From positions 1 to 64,000 of the forward strand of contig DASVRL010000352.1 in NCBI GenBank assembly GCA_036388635.1: a stretch of 64,000 bases of DNA, written 5' to 3'. The translations under genes and the position numbers were made by a program. Shown piece after piece: positions 34,026 to 42,816 of this stretch. Position 1 is the first letter of the stretch. Each line of letters starts with the position of its first letter. The notes under the pieces are model-generated. The model was not told the origin of the DNA, did no database searches, and was given only the letters and a program-made list of their open reading frames with translations. The DNA comes from JALZHR01 sp036388635 (GTDB taxonomy: Bacteria > Acidobacteriota > Blastocatellia > Pyrinomonadales > Pyrinomonadaceae).

Positions 34026-34078
34026 CCCGGTAATTTCTTATCGATTCCGCAGCGTATCGGCGTTAAAAATCGGTCTGC

Positions 34079-34597
34079 TTACGACTTCGCCCGCATCACG
34101 GAACCTTTGGCGCTGGTAATATGTTTGACGAAAATGTTGGCAGGTATGGTTCCGTCCTCGACCGCGTTGTCACGACCCGGATACGGGTTGTTATAGATAA
34201 TATAGCCTTTCCCGTCGTCATTATATCCGGTGGCGAGCACGGCGTGATAGCTGCCTTGTTCCATAAATCTCGACACCCACAAAGGTCTGACTTTCAACAG
34301 CGCGAGAAAGGCTTCCGCGCCGTCCGTCAGCCCCATATCAAAAAATCCGGCTTCCTTTTTGAACAGCTCGCCAGACCAGGTGTCTAAATCCAGAGCGTTG
34401 GCAGCCTTCTGGTAATCGGTGTCGAGCAGACCGTTCGCCATCGCGTCCTCGAAATCTATGCCGCCGCCGACCAGCTTATCTTTGACCGCCGCTCCGCTTA
34501 ATTTCGTAATCATTCTAAAAGACGCATACCAGCATTGCTTTTTCGTCGCCTGCCCCGCGCCCAATAAAGAAACATTGTGTTTAAAACTATCCGGCAT
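34079..34597 (-). CDS. Papain-like cysteine protease (C70/AvrRpt2-like)
   Basis: The start is ATG 34597, preceded by GGAGGAAT; the longer frame adds no conserved sequence. The 172-residue protein has the catalytic order of clan CA proteases: Gln-Cys in KKQCWYASFRMI (C22), His in SYHAVLATGY (H118), and Asn in IYNNPYPG (N136 or N137). This matches the small papain-like family that includes AvrRpt2. There is no signal peptide, although leaderless secretion through a specialised system is possible. No secretion genes or adaptor are adjacent. The function is therefore open: an effector, toxin or housekeeping protease. Confidence 0.82.
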   Translation of the reverse strand: MPDSFKHNVSLLGAGQATKKQCWYASFRMITKLSGAAVKDKLVGGGIDFEDAMANGLLDTDYQKAANALDLDTWSGELFKKEAGFFDMGLTDGAEAFLALLKVRPLWVSRFMEQGSYHAVLATGYNDDGKGYIIYNNPYPGRDNAVEDGTIPANIFVKHITSAKGSVMRAKS

Positions 34598-34814
34598 CTG
34601 TAAATTCCTCCAAAAGATTATTTCGCAATAATGAGATTTAACGCGCGGCTGATTTGCCTTTAACGGCATCGCCGCTGCGCGCTCGCTTTCCGGCTATGGA
34701 TAATGATTGCTTAATCTTGTAACCGAATAAGAGACGACGACGGATTTTTTATTTTTTGCGCTCCGGAAAAGGAAATGCGTTGCGGCTCGTGCACTTAAGG
34801 AAATATGTCCGAAC

Positions 34815-34843
34815 AGAAAAAGAGCCGCCCTGAAAGCGACTCT
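34815..34843 (-). terminator. Terminator of the tRNA transcript
   Basis: On the minus strand AGAGTCGC pairs with GCGGCTCT (34821-34843, one internal mismatch), followed by TTTTTC. It lies 18 bases beyond the 3' end of the tRNA. Confidence 0.8.
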
Positions 34844-34861
34844 CGATTATTAAAAAATAAA

Positions 34862-34934
<73 letters not shown>

Positions 34935-34945
34935 TGGACTGTAGT

Positions 34946-34974
34946 AGTTTAGTAGAAAGTTTTTTGGCTGGCAA
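34946..34974 (-). promoter_or_regulatory. tRNA promoter
   Basis: Minus-strand TTGCCA (34974-34969) and TAAACT (34951-34946) are separated by 17 bases, and the -10 lies 11 bases before the tRNA 5' end. It overlaps the space after the DinB gene stop. Confidence 0.75.
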
Positions 34975-34979
34975 ATTGT

Positions 34980-35525
34980 TTAATTTGATTCCCGCGCCTG
35001 CGCCAGAATTTTCTCGATCTGCCCGACGTGGCGCCCTTCGTGCAGACCGATAAAAGCCAGCCATTGATAGAGATTTAATTTGCCGAAAGCCGGGTGCGGA
35101 AAAGATGTGTTCGATAAATCGACGGCTTCCAGCCGCGAACGCAGACTGCCGATTGTTTCGCGCGATTCCGCCAGTTTCGCCAGAGATTCGGAGATGCTCA
35201 TCGTTCCTTCGGGACGAATCATCTCCGGCGCTTGAAACTTTGCCGTTTGCGCCTTTTCGCTCTGCTCGGCGAGCGATACCGGCGGATTTATCGTGCCGTC
35301 GGATTTGCTGCCTTCGGCTTCGGCGTTTTTCAGCAGACGAAAAACGAGCGGAATAATGCTGGCTTCGGTTTTTGCCAGATGCTCGGTCAGTTCTTTCGCC
35401 GTCCAGGCAGTTTCGGAAGGTCGAAAATCTTGCTCGGCTTCCGGTAAATTTGAAACCGCCGCAATTAGTCTCGCCCGGATTTCGTCAATGTCTTTGAAAA
35501 TTTCGGCAATGCTGTTGTAAATCAT
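34980..35525 (-). CDS. DinB-family four-helix protein
   Basis: The 181-residue protein has the DinB/YfiT four-helix-bundle pattern with the metal-binding His triad: H49 in ELTEHLAKTE and the pair in GLHEGRHVGQIEKI (HxxxH, near the C-terminus). Family members include thiol transferases dependent on bacillithiol or mycothiol and nickel-binding proteins, but most are uncharacterised. The N-terminal helix FKDIDEIRARLIAAVSNLPE and the Trp of SETAWTAKEL are typical. It stands alone between the tRNA and the lipoprotein gene; the 23 bases upstream of its start suggest co-transcription with the latter. Confidence 0.88.
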   Translation of the reverse strand: MIYNSIAEIFKDIDEIRARLIAAVSNLPEAEQDFRPSETAWTAKELTEHLAKTEASIIPLVFRLLKNAEAEGSKSDGTINPPVSLAEQSEKAQTAKFQAPEMIRPEGTMSISESLAKLAESRETIGSLRSRLEAVDLSNTSFPHPAFGKLNLYQWLAFIGLHEGRHVGQIEKILAQARESN

Positions 35526-35548
35526 TCTTTCTTCGGTTCCTTTTCTTC

Positions 35549-36832
35549 TTATAAAGCGATGGCTTGCGGGCTGAAAATCAGACGGTGCCAGCGCAGATAG
35601 CTGCGCGCGCTGTCCGCCGTGTTTTTCATCTCGCGGATATAGCCGGTCTGCAAATAAAGCATCGCGGGCTCAGTCCATTCAAGCTCGGTAATCGGGTTAA
35701 ACGAAACGAGCATATTCTCGTCCGGCAGCGTGTTTACTTCCGCGGCGTTCGTGTTGGTCGCCTGTGCGTTTCCGCCCTGTTCTTTAATGCGCAAATCGTT
35801 ATCGAATTTTTGCGAGGAAAGCAGCAGAGAATTTTTCAGCAGGATCGCGGCTTGCGTCGGCGCGTCGCCGATGGCGTCGTAAATCCGCACGTCTTTATCA
35901 AACGCCACCGCCACTTTCGCCGAATCGGGCGACCAGACGGGCTGCACTTTGGTCAGATTATCGTCCAGAAGACGGATTCTGCCGGTTTTTTCCACCAATC
36001 GCGGTCTGCCTGCCGGAGCGAACATTTCCATCCGCTGGTCAGCCTGCACCTGTCCGAACTGCCATTCCCGAATCGTCGCCGCCAGCGTCGCCAGCGCCGA
36101 GCCGTCCGGCGACCACGCAAAATAAAAATAAATCAAGCCTTCGTTTTGCGTAATCGGCTTTAAATCGCCGCCGTCGGCGTTGCACAGATAAATCTGCTCG
36201 GTGCGAAAAGTTAAAACCGAGGCGGGCGGTTCGGGCGTCGCTGCCGGAACGGCGGCAACGTTCGCATTCGCGTTGGCGTCGGTTTCGGCGCCGATATTTG
36301 TGTTCGCATTGGCGTCGGGCGCCGGCGGGTCGGTAATTGCCGCCGGCGTCGGCGACGCGCTCGCCTGATTGCCGACGCGCATCATCCCGACAAAGGCGAC
36401 ATTGGTCGAATCGGGCGACCAGACGACCGTGTCCGGAAAATGAACCGCCAATCCGTTCGGCGTGATTTTTCGCAAAAGCCTGCCGTCCGCCGAATACATA
36501 TCCAGCCGAAATTCCGCCTGCAAATCTTCCGCTTTGTGATAAACGGCTAAAACGCGTTTTTTGTCCGGCGAAGCGAGCGTTTTATCCAGCACTTCCTGCG
36601 GGCGATTCGTGTCAAAATCGGTTTGAACCGCCTGAATTCGCTCCTCGTTCGCCTGCGCCGGATTGGCGACGGACGGCGCGGGAACGTCCGGCTCGAATCG
36701 AAAATTCAGCTTCAAAGCCGGAACGTCTCTTAAGCTCGCCGGCGCGACCGTCGGCGACTGGAAAATATTGCGCTGGCAAGCCGTCGAAAAAGCAAGGCTG
36801 ACGACGAAAAGAATTTTTGAAAAGTTTCGCAT
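35549..36832 (-). CDS. PD40-type beta-propeller lipoprotein
   Basis: The N-terminus ends in a lipobox-like FSTAC with the modified Cys at 19. The 427-residue body has WD40-like/TolB-type PD40 repeats (VVWSPDSTNVAFVG, FAWSPDGSALATLA, PVWSPDSAKVAVAF), each separated by variable loops. Two loops are low-complexity: DANANTNIGAETDANANANV (about 174-193) and one rich in N, A and T near 355. Proteins of this sort lie in the periplasm and bind partners rather than catalyse. It precedes the DinB gene on the same strand and is separated from the M61 peptidase by a hairpin repeat. Confidence 0.8.
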   Translation of the reverse strand: MRNFSKILFVVSLAFSTACQRNIFQSPTVAPASLRDVPALKLNFRFEPDVPAPSVANPAQANEERIQAVQTDFDTNRPQEVLDKTLASPDKKRVLAVYHKAEDLQAEFRLDMYSADGRLLRKITPNGLAVHFPDTVVWSPDSTNVAFVGMMRVGNQASASPTPAAITDPPAPDANANTNIGAETDANANANVAAVPAATPEPPASVLTFRTEQIYLCNADGGDLKPITQNEGLIYFYFAWSPDGSALATLAATIREWQFGQVQADQRMEMFAPAGRPRLVEKTGRIRLLDDNLTKVQPVWSPDSAKVAVAFDKDVRIYDAIGDAPTQAAILLKNSLLLSSQKFDNDLRIKEQGGNAQATNTNAAEVNTLPDENMLVSFNPITELEWTEPAMLYLQTGYIREMKNTADSARSYLRWHRLIFSPQAIAL

Positions 36833-36848
36833 TTTTCAGAATAAAATT

Positions 36849-36942
36849 AGAGAAGAAACGCGGAACGATGAGCGCGGAACGGGGAATAGAGAATAAAAAA
36901 TTCATCGTTCATCGTTCCGCGCTCATCGTTTCATTTCTCTCC
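36849..36942. repeat. Low-complexity inverted repeat, unit like CGCGGAACGATGA
   Basis: The left arm (36849-36893) contains ACGCGGAACGATGAGCGCGG; the right arm (36900-36942) contains TCATCGTTCCGCGCTCATCG. Same unit as the repeat at 17570-17662, 19 kb away. It ends ten bases before the stop of the M61 gene. Confidence 0.85.
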
Positions 36943-36951
36943 AGTTTGAAT

Positions 36952-38817
36952 TTACTTCAAATCAGTTCCCAGATAAGCTTTATACAAAGCCTTTTGCGCG
37001 TCGGTCGGACTTTCGACCGCGACGATTTTATAATTTTGCGGCTTGGTCGCGCCGAGCGTGATTTCGATTTCTCTCAACTCGTCAAAGCGAAAAACCGTCA
37101 GCTTGATTTTATCGCCGACTTTTTTCTCGCCTAAATAAGACTGCAAAAATTGCTGGCTGGCGCGATAGCCGTCAATGGCGAGAATTTGGTCGCTCGTATT
37201 CAAGCCCTGTTCATACGCGGGCGTGTCCGACGGAATCGAAGTCACGGTCAGGCGGTCGCCCTGCTGCGAGAGATTTGCGCCGAGATACGCCGCCGGGCGT
37301 CCGCTGGTCGTCAGCTGTAAGCCGACGCCTTTTAAAATCGAGTTGTAGTCGATCTCTTCGCGCCCGCGCACGTATTTCGAGAAAAAGTCGTTCAGGGATT
37401 TGCCCGCCATCATTTCCGAAATCTTCTGGTAATCTTCCGGCGTGTAATTTTTGTTTTTCTTGTAAAATTCGTTATACAAATGACGCATCACGTCGTCCAG
37501 CGATTTTGCGCCGTTCGAGGCGGTGCGAATCTCGATGTCGAGCAGAAAATTGACGATTTCGCCTTTGTCGTAATACGAAATCTGATTGTTGACCGCGTTT
37601 TCGTCCTGCCGGTAATACTTGATCCACGCGTCAAAGCTCGCTTCTTCGACGCTGGTTTGAAACCTTCCGGGACGATTTTGCAAACTTTGAATCTGCGTGG
37701 TTTTTCCGGCGAGAAAATCCTTGTCGGACATCAAACCGGCGCGCTGCACGAGCACGCTTTCGTAGTAAGCCGTGCCGCCTTCGGCGACCCAGAGCAGGCG
37801 CGTGTAATTTTCGTTGTTGTAATCAAACGGACCGAGCGCGTCGGGACGAATGCGCTTGACGTTCCAGGCGTGAAAATGTTCGTGCGCGACGAGCGTCAAA
37901 AAATCCGTGTAGCGCGCCTCGGGCTTAAAGCCGAATTTGTTCCATTGCAGCGCCGTCGAATTAAGATGCTCCAGACCGCCGCCGCCGCGCAAATTCAGGA
38001 TAAAAAGATAATCGTTATACGGCAGCTCGCCGAAAATTTTCGCGCCTTCTTCGACGATTTTCGCCGAATCGCGCGCGATTTTCTGCAAATCGTAATTTCC
38101 CTCGCCCGTTACAACCCAGCGATGCGGCTTGCCGCGCACGTCAAAAGTCGTTTCGGCAAAATCGGCGACTTCAAACGGCGAATCGTAAAGAACGTCGAAA
38201 TTTTCGGCGCGAAAAGTGTTTTCCTGTCCTTCGACTTTCGGCAAGCCGGTCGCGATTTTCCAATTTCCGAACGGCACGACTTTCACCGTCGAAGACGCGG
38301 CGAGAGCGTTTTTCGGATACATGAGCAGCGCGGCGTTGGTGAAAAAAGCGTGCTCGTCATTTAATTCGTTCGTGCGGACGGTCAATTCGTTGGCGTAAAC
38401 TTTGTAAGTCACGACCAGTTCGCCCGCGCCTTTCGAATCAATCTGCCACGTATTTTTATTCGTCTTCCGCCAGCCGAGAGCGCCGCCGCTCGTATCTTTG
38501 GCGGCAAAATCCTGCACGTGCCGCGCGTATTCGCGCACCAGATAGCTGCCCGGCGTCCAGACCGGCATCAGGATTTCCGTTTTTTCCGCCAGCGCCGGAG
38601 CTTTCAGACGCATTTCGACTTCCAAAAGATGCGTCCACGGCTTCGACATCGAAACCGTGTAGCTGATTTCCGGCAAAACCGGCACGGTTTCCGTTGCTAC
38701 TATCGTTGTTTTTTTCGGTTTGGGTTTCTTGCGCTGCGCGTTCGTTTCCTGATTCATAGAAAAAATAATGGCACAGATTAAAACTAAAATAATCTTCCCA
38801 TCGGTTCGTAATTTCAT
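36952..38817 (-). CDS. M61 glycyl aminopeptidase with PDZ domain
   Basis: The start is ATG 38817, giving a signal peptide (MKLRTDGKIILVLICAIIF, cut near 27). After an N-terminal beta-domain (about 50-240) the gluzincin core carries HEHFH (H312, E313, H316) and the downstream glutamate E346 in WVAEGGTAYYE. A C-terminal PDZ domain (about 525-600) contains LGANLSQQGD and DTPAYEQGLNTSDQILAIDG. This is the full M61 architecture, 621 residues. It should be an active exported aminopeptidase preferring N-terminal Gly or Ala. Divergent from the MFS gene across 97 bases. Confidence 0.93.
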   Translation of the reverse strand: MKLRTDGKIILVLICAIIFSMNQETNAQRKKPKPKKTTIVATETVPVLPEISYTVSMSKPWTHLLEVEMRLKAPALAEKTEILMPVWTPGSYLVREYARHVQDFAAKDTSGGALGWRKTNKNTWQIDSKGAGELVVTYKVYANELTVRTNELNDEHAFFTNAALLMYPKNALAASSTVKVVPFGNWKIATGLPKVEGQENTFRAENFDVLYDSPFEVADFAETTFDVRGKPHRWVVTGEGNYDLQKIARDSAKIVEEGAKIFGELPYNDYLFILNLRGGGGLEHLNSTALQWNKFGFKPEARYTDFLTLVAHEHFHAWNVKRIRPDALGPFDYNNENYTRLLWVAEGGTAYYESVLVQRAGLMSDKDFLAGKTTQIQSLQNRPGRFQTSVEEASFDAWIKYYRQDENAVNNQISYYDKGEIVNFLLDIEIRTASNGAKSLDDVMRHLYNEFYKKNKNYTPEDYQKISEMMAGKSLNDFFSKYVRGREEIDYNSILKGVGLQLTTSGRPAAYLGANLSQQGDRLTVTSIPSDTPAYEQGLNTSDQILAIDGYRASQQFLQSYLGEKKVGDKIKLTVFRFDELREIEITLGATKPQNYKIVAVESPTDAQKALYKAYLGTDLK

Positions 38818-38914
38818 TGCTTTGGCAAACTCCGTAATGATGTTATGTTTTAATTTTGTTATCTTACTACAAAACAAAAATCTGAGCAGTAACGGCTCTA
38901 AATTTAAAATTTTA

Positions 38915-40183
38915 ATGCGCCAGGATAATTTTGCCGAAAAAAACCCGGAAACGAAAAGCGAAAAGTTTTTTACCAGACCGCTCATAATTATTTTCGTCAC
39001 GGTTTTTATCGACCTGTTGGGTTTCGGCATCGTTATTCCCGCTCTGCCTTACTACGTCGAAAGCGAGGCTTTTCGAGCGACGCCTTTCGACATCGGACTG
39101 CTTTTCGCTTCCTACAGTTTGATGCAGTTTATTTTCTCGCCGGTTTTAGGCAGTCTCTCGGATAAATACGGACGCCGACCGATTTTGTTTTTTTCCTTGC
39201 TCGGCTCGGCGCTCGGTTACCTGTTTATCGGCTACGCTTTTGCGCTCTGGATGGTTTTCGCCGGGCGAATTATCGCCGGCATCACGGGCGGGAATCTCTC
39301 GACCGCACAAGCCTATATCGCCGACGTGACGACGCGCGAAAACCGGGCGAAAGGAATGGGGCTTTTCGGCGCAACCTTCGGCTTGGGCTTTATCTTCGGT
39401 CCGGCAATCGGCGGAATTTTAAGTCGTTACGGCATACACGTTCCGTTTCTGTTCGCCGCTGTTTTGTCTTTCGTCAATGCGATTCTGCTTTATTTCATTC
39501 TGCCGGAAACGGTCAAAACAGGCGCGCCGGCAGAAACCGAAAAACGGAAAAATCGGGTCGTCGAGCTTTTCGAATCGCTGCGCGACGCGCGTTTCGGAAC
39601 GCTCACGGCAATTTATTTTTTTCTCGTCACGGCGTTTTCGATAATGACTTACGCCTTTGTTCTTTACACGATTTTTCGCTTCGGCTATAGCGCCGAGCAA
39701 AACGGTTATATTTTCGCTTTTATCGGCGCTCTGGCGGTGATTTTTCAAGGCGGATTTTTTAACCGTCTGGTGCACAGATTCGGCGAAAATTCTTTGACGG
39801 TCGTCGGCTGTTTAATGATGACGGCGGCTTTTTTCATCATTCCGTATATCGCGCCCGATTACGGCGGATTGATCGGCTTGCTGGCGGTCGTCGCGCTGAT
39901 GGCAATCGGCAACGCGATAGCTTCGCCCGCTGTAGCGAGCCTGGCGTCGAAAATATCGAGCGAAAAAGAGCAGGGCAAAGCGCTCGGCGTAATGCAGTCG
40001 GGCGCGAGCCTGGCGCGAGCAATCGGTCCCGCCGTCGGCGGCATTCTGCTCAACAACGCGCTGAATCAGGTTGACAATACGACGATTCAACGAACCTTCT
40101 GGACGGCGGCGGCGATTATGATTGTCGCGGTTTTTATCGCGGTCTATTTTGCGAGAATGGAACAGGGAAAGATTTTGGCGTAA
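38915..40183 (+). CDS. MFS transporter of the TCR/Tet drug-efflux type
   Basis: The start is ATG 38915 after an AT-rich leader; the upstream extension would overlap the divergent M61 gene and is not conserved. The 422-residue protein has twelve predicted helices. The family signature GSLSDKYGRRPILF (loop 2-3), the GRIIAGITGGNLSTAQAYIADVT motif and the loop-8-9 region are all present, as in TetA-like tetracycline/multidrug:H+ antiporters. The first 25 residues are polar and variable. The substrate cannot be told from sequence. The small membrane gene 12 bases downstream is probably in the same transcript. Confidence 0.92.
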   Translation: MRQDNFAEKNPETKSEKFFTRPLIIIFVTVFIDLLGFGIVIPALPYYVESEAFRATPFDIGLLFASYSLMQFIFSPVLGSLSDKYGRRPILFFSLLGSALGYLFIGYAFALWMVFAGRIIAGITGGNLSTAQAYIADVTTRENRAKGMGLFGATFGLGFIFGPAIGGILSRYGIHVPFLFAAVLSFVNAILLYFILPETVKTGAPAETEKRKNRVVELFESLRDARFGTLTAIYFFLVTAFSIMTYAFVLYTIFRFGYSAEQNGYIFAFIGALAVIFQGGFFNRLVHRFGENSLTVVGCLMMTAAFFIIPYIAPDYGGLIGLLAVVALMAIGNAIASPAVASLASKISSEKEQGKALGVMQSGASLARAIGPAVGGILLNNALNQVDNTTIQRTFWTAAAIMIVAVFIAVYFARMEQGKILA

Positions 40184-40195
40184 AATACACGCATT

Positions 40196-40489
40196 ATGCT
40201 GCCTTCGAGAACGATAAAATGCTTAATCTTTATCGCAATATATCTGATTGCCGTCATTGCCTGCATTTATCTCGCTTTCAATTTCAAAGGCTCGATTAAT
40301 TCCGAATGGACAATGGTTTTAATGGCTCTGACGCTGCCGTGGAGCATCATTTCCGTCGTGTTTATGTGGGCTTTGGTACACGGCGCGGGACTTGGATTTT
40401 TTGCGGTGATGTATTTTTCTTTTGCGATTATAAATTCTTTTTTTATTTATAAGCTTTTCGGTGCGCCGCAGCCGGATGAAATGTCTTAA
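40196..40489 (+). CDS. Small three-helix membrane protein, unknown
   Basis: The 97-residue protein has three hydrophobic helices (about 9-29, 38-60 and 63-88) and a short polar tail. No family motif is recognised with confidence. It starts 12 bases after the MFS stop codon, without a strong ribosome site, and is likely to be co-transcribed. It converges on the phosphoesterase gene, only two bases separating the ends. A role as accessory to the transporter is possible but unsupported. Confidence 0.65.
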   Translation: MLPSRTIKCLIFIAIYLIAVIACIYLAFNFKGSINSEWTMVLMALTLPWSIISVVFMWALVHGAGLGFFAVMYFSFAIINSFFIYKLFGAPQPDEMS

Positions 40490-40490
40490 A

Positions 40491-40928
40491 TTATTTTTTC
40501 GGTTTTAAAACCGTTTCCAGCTTCCAGTTTTTATCGGCAAAGGCGTCTTTCGATTTGATAATCAGCCAGTTTTTTTCCTGATTCCACATTTTCAGGAGCG
40601 TAAACTCGCCTTTTAATTTTTCGCCATAAAACGTAAAAACCAGCTTTCCCTCGCGCAATCGTTCCGCCGCATCGGCGGGCGTTTCAAACTCGCCTTTATC
40701 CCAAATGCGCACTTCGCCCGCGCCGTAAGTTCCTTCTGCCAGCGTTCCTTCAAAATCGATGTAGCCGATTGAATGGTCGGGCACGGCGACGGCTAATCTT
40801 TTATCCGCCGGATTCAACGAGACGCCTTTCGGCACCGCCCACGATTTTAAAACGCCGCCGATTTCCAGACGCAAATCGAAATGCAAGCGCCGGGCGTGAT
40901 GCTCGTGAACGACAAAACGTTTTCGCAT
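40491..40928 (-). CDS. Free-standing LigD-type 3'-phosphoesterase domain
   Basis: The 145 residues span only the phosphoesterase (PE) domain that is usually the N-terminal module of the NHEJ ligase LigD. The signature HEHHARRLHFDLRLE (about 8-22) provides the Mn-binding His, Arg and Asp/Glu residues; SWAVPKG and HSIGYIDFEGT plus GTYGAGEVRIWD follow. The PE trims 3'-phosphates and 3'-ribonucleotides at DNA ends. Ligase and polymerase modules and ku are absent from the window. Stand-alone PE proteins exist and are thought to prepare ends for other ligases. Confidence 0.93.
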   Translation of the reverse strand: MRKRFVVHEHHARRLHFDLRLEIGGVLKSWAVPKGVSLNPADKRLAVAVPDHSIGYIDFEGTLAEGTYGAGEVRIWDKGEFETPADAAERLREGKLVFTFYGEKLKGEFTLLKMWNQEKNWLIIKSKDAFADKNWKLETVLKPKK

Positions 40929-40954
40929 GATTTTATTTTGCCACAGAGAGTTTC

Positions 40955-40991
40955 AAGGCAAAAGGCAAAAGTAAAAAGGCAAAAGTAAAAA
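40955..40991. repeat. Short direct repeats AAGGCAAAAGTAAAA
   Basis: AAGGCAAAAGGCAAAAGTAA runs into a second AAGGCAAAAGTAAAA. The unit recurs as a hairpin at 60972-61022. Lies between the divergent phosphoesterase and acetyltransferase genes. Confidence 0.75.
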
Positions 40992-41033
40992 ACTGATTTG
41001 AAATTCGTCAAATTCGATTTTAAAATTGCCGCA

Positions 41034-41861
41034 ATGATATATTCAGACAAAAATTTATCGCAGAAACTCGAACGCACCGAAGCGCGCAGCAACGCGAATT
41101 TTGTTGAGGCGCGAGCCGCGATGTTTCCCGAAAGCGGCGCGCAGTGGACGGAAATCGGCGGCGCGTATGCCATGTTCGACGGCGTTGAATCGCCCCTGAC
41201 GCAGACTTTCGGACTCGGCATCTTTGACGAAATTACCGGCACGGAAATCGAGCGGCTCGAAGCGTTTTTCAAAAAACACGACGCGCCCGTTTTTCACGAA
41301 GTCAGCCCGCTGGCGGGCGCGGCGATGGTGGAATTATTAAACGAGCGCGGCTACCAGCCCATCGAATCGACCAGCGTTATGTATCGTCCGCTCGAAAGCG
41401 AAACGGCGGCAACTGGGGCGGCGGCTTTGCCGGTAAATCCGCAGATAAAAACGCGCGTCATCGAAAAAGGCGAAGAAAAGCTCTGGGCGAAGATTTCGGC
41501 GAGCGGCTGGGCGACCGAAGCCGAAGGACTCGGCGACTTTATGTTTCAGTTCGGTCAAATCAGCGCGGCGACGGCGGGCGGATTTCCCTTTCTCGCCGAA
41601 CTCGGCGGCGAGCCGGTTTGCGCCGGAATGCTTTTTATTTACGACGATGTGGCGCTGTTGGCGGGCGCGAGCACCGTGCCTGAAGGACGGCGGCAAGGCG
41701 CGCAAAATGCTCTGCTCGACGCGCGCCTGCGGTTTGCCGCCGCGCAGGGCTGCACGATTGCGACGATGGGCGCGCTGCCCGGCAGCCAATCACAGCGCAA
41801 CGCCGAGAAAAACGGCTTTCGCATCGCCTACACGCGCACGAAGTGGCATCTGAAAAGATAA
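41034..41861 (+). CDS. GNAT-family N-acetyltransferase
   Basis: The ATG at 41034 is chosen over an upstream TTG. The 275-residue protein looks like two GNAT-like halves: an N-terminal degenerate half (about 15-130, GAYAMFDGVESPLTQTFGLG) and a catalytic C-terminal half (about 140-275) with the acetyl-CoA loop as VPEGRRQGAQNALLDARLRFA and the C-terminal SQSQRNAEKNGFRIAYTR. Tandem-GNAT proteins of this type are common in environmental bacteria; the substrate is unknown. It stands alone and is followed by a terminator at 42007. Confidence 0.87.
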   Translation: MIYSDKNLSQKLERTEARSNANFVEARAAMFPESGAQWTEIGGAYAMFDGVESPLTQTFGLGIFDEITGTEIERLEAFFKKHDAPVFHEVSPLAGAAMVELLNERGYQPIESTSVMYRPLESETAATGAAALPVNPQIKTRVIEKGEEKLWAKISASGWATEAEGLGDFMFQFGQISAATAGGFPFLAELGGEPVCAGMLFIYDDVALLAGASTVPEGRRQGAQNALLDARLRFAAAQGCTIATMGALPGSQSQRNAEKNGFRIAYTRTKWHLKR

Positions 41862-42006
41862 AAAGCCGGTCGATTACCCCGACACCTTTCGCCCGCGACC
41901 TGAAACGTTAAATCCGAAACCTGAACCGTTAAAAATTTTCCGCGTTAAAGCAACTAATTTTCAGCCTCGCCTCATCTAGTTTTCTGAACGCGAAAAAAGC
42001 GCGTAA

Positions 42007-42054
42007 AGCCTTGTAGAATGTAGCAGTTTCAAACAATCTGCAAGGCTCTTTTTG
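42007..42054 (+). terminator. Rho-independent terminator
   Basis: AGCCTTGTAGA (42007-42017) pairs with TCTGCAAGGCT (42037-42047, one G-U), followed by CTTTTTG. The stretch before it (41895-41945) has direct repeats of ACCTGAACCGTTAAA. Confidence 0.75.
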
Positions 42055-42096
42055 TGTCCGAATTCTGAAAAATTAATCTCAAGAGGTGAAAATGTA

Positions 42097-42735
42097 ATGA
42101 TAAATAAATTAATAAAGGCAGCTTGCCTTTCGATGATTCTCGCCGTCGCCGTTTTTGCTCAAAACGACACCGACGACGAATACAATAAGAACGAATTTTA
42201 CGGCGGTTTCTCGCATCAGCAGGTCGGCGCGGGCAGCCGCCGGAATTTAAACGGTTTTGAAGGCTCTTACACGCGCAATTTCAATCGTTATTTCGGCATT
42301 CGCGGAACGGTTTCCGGCGCTTATGAAAGGACTACGTTTCGCGGCACGCTTAACAATCCGGCGGGCGGCACATTCGACATTCAGCAGGATTTCAATCGTT
42401 CGGCTTACAATTTTCTGGGCGGCGTTCAGGTTAAGGACAACGCCTCGAAAGCCAGGTTCAAGCCTTTCGGCTTCGCGCTCGGCGGCGTCGCCGTCAATCG
42501 CACGCAGTTTAAAAATCTTGCCTGTACATCGGGAAATTGCCCGACGACGCCTCCCCTCATCAACAACGCCACTTTTACCGATACGGGCATTGCCGGCGCT
42601 TTCGGCGGCGGTCTGGATATAAGAATCAACGACAAAATCGACTTTCGCGCCATCCAGGTCGATTACAACCCGGTTTATTCCAACAGCCGCGTCGATAACA
42701 ATTTCCGCTTCGGCATCGGCATCGTTTTCAAATAA
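42097..42735 (+). CDS. Outer-membrane beta-barrel protein
   Basis: The ATG at 42097 follows AAGAGGTG. A signal peptide (MINKLIKAACLSMILAVAVF, cut near 22 at VFAQ) precedes ~190 residues of alternating amphipathic strands: FYGGFSHQQVG, GFEGSYTRNF, YFGIRGTVSGAY, AYNFLGGVQVK, FGFALGGVAVNR, FGGGLDIRI, FRFGIGIVFK. The last ends in an aromatic residue followed by Lys instead of a terminal Phe. This is an eight-stranded OmpW/OmpA-type barrel. One loop has a likely disulphide (CTSGNC, about 148-153). Its function (porin or adhesin) is unknown. It is monocistronic. Confidence 0.85.
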   Translation: MINKLIKAACLSMILAVAVFAQNDTDDEYNKNEFYGGFSHQQVGAGSRRNLNGFEGSYTRNFNRYFGIRGTVSGAYERTTFRGTLNNPAGGTFDIQQDFNRSAYNFLGGVQVKDNASKARFKPFGFALGGVAVNRTQFKNLACTSGNCPTTPPLINNATFTDTGIAGAFGGGLDIRINDKIDFRAIQVDYNPVYSNSRVDNNFRFGIGIVFK

Positions 42736-42750
42736 AGCGGCGGGTAAAAA

Positions 42751-42812
42751 TTGATAGGTGATAAGGAAGAACTTTTGTATTCCCTATCACCTATTACTTA
42801 TTATTTATCACT
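42751..42812. repeat. Low-complexity inverted repeat, unit like ATAGGTGATA
   Basis: TTGATAGGTGATAAGGAAGA pairs with TATCACCTATTACTTATT. It lies between converging genes and may act as a bidirectional terminator. Confidence 0.75.
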
Positions 42813-42816
42813 TTAT

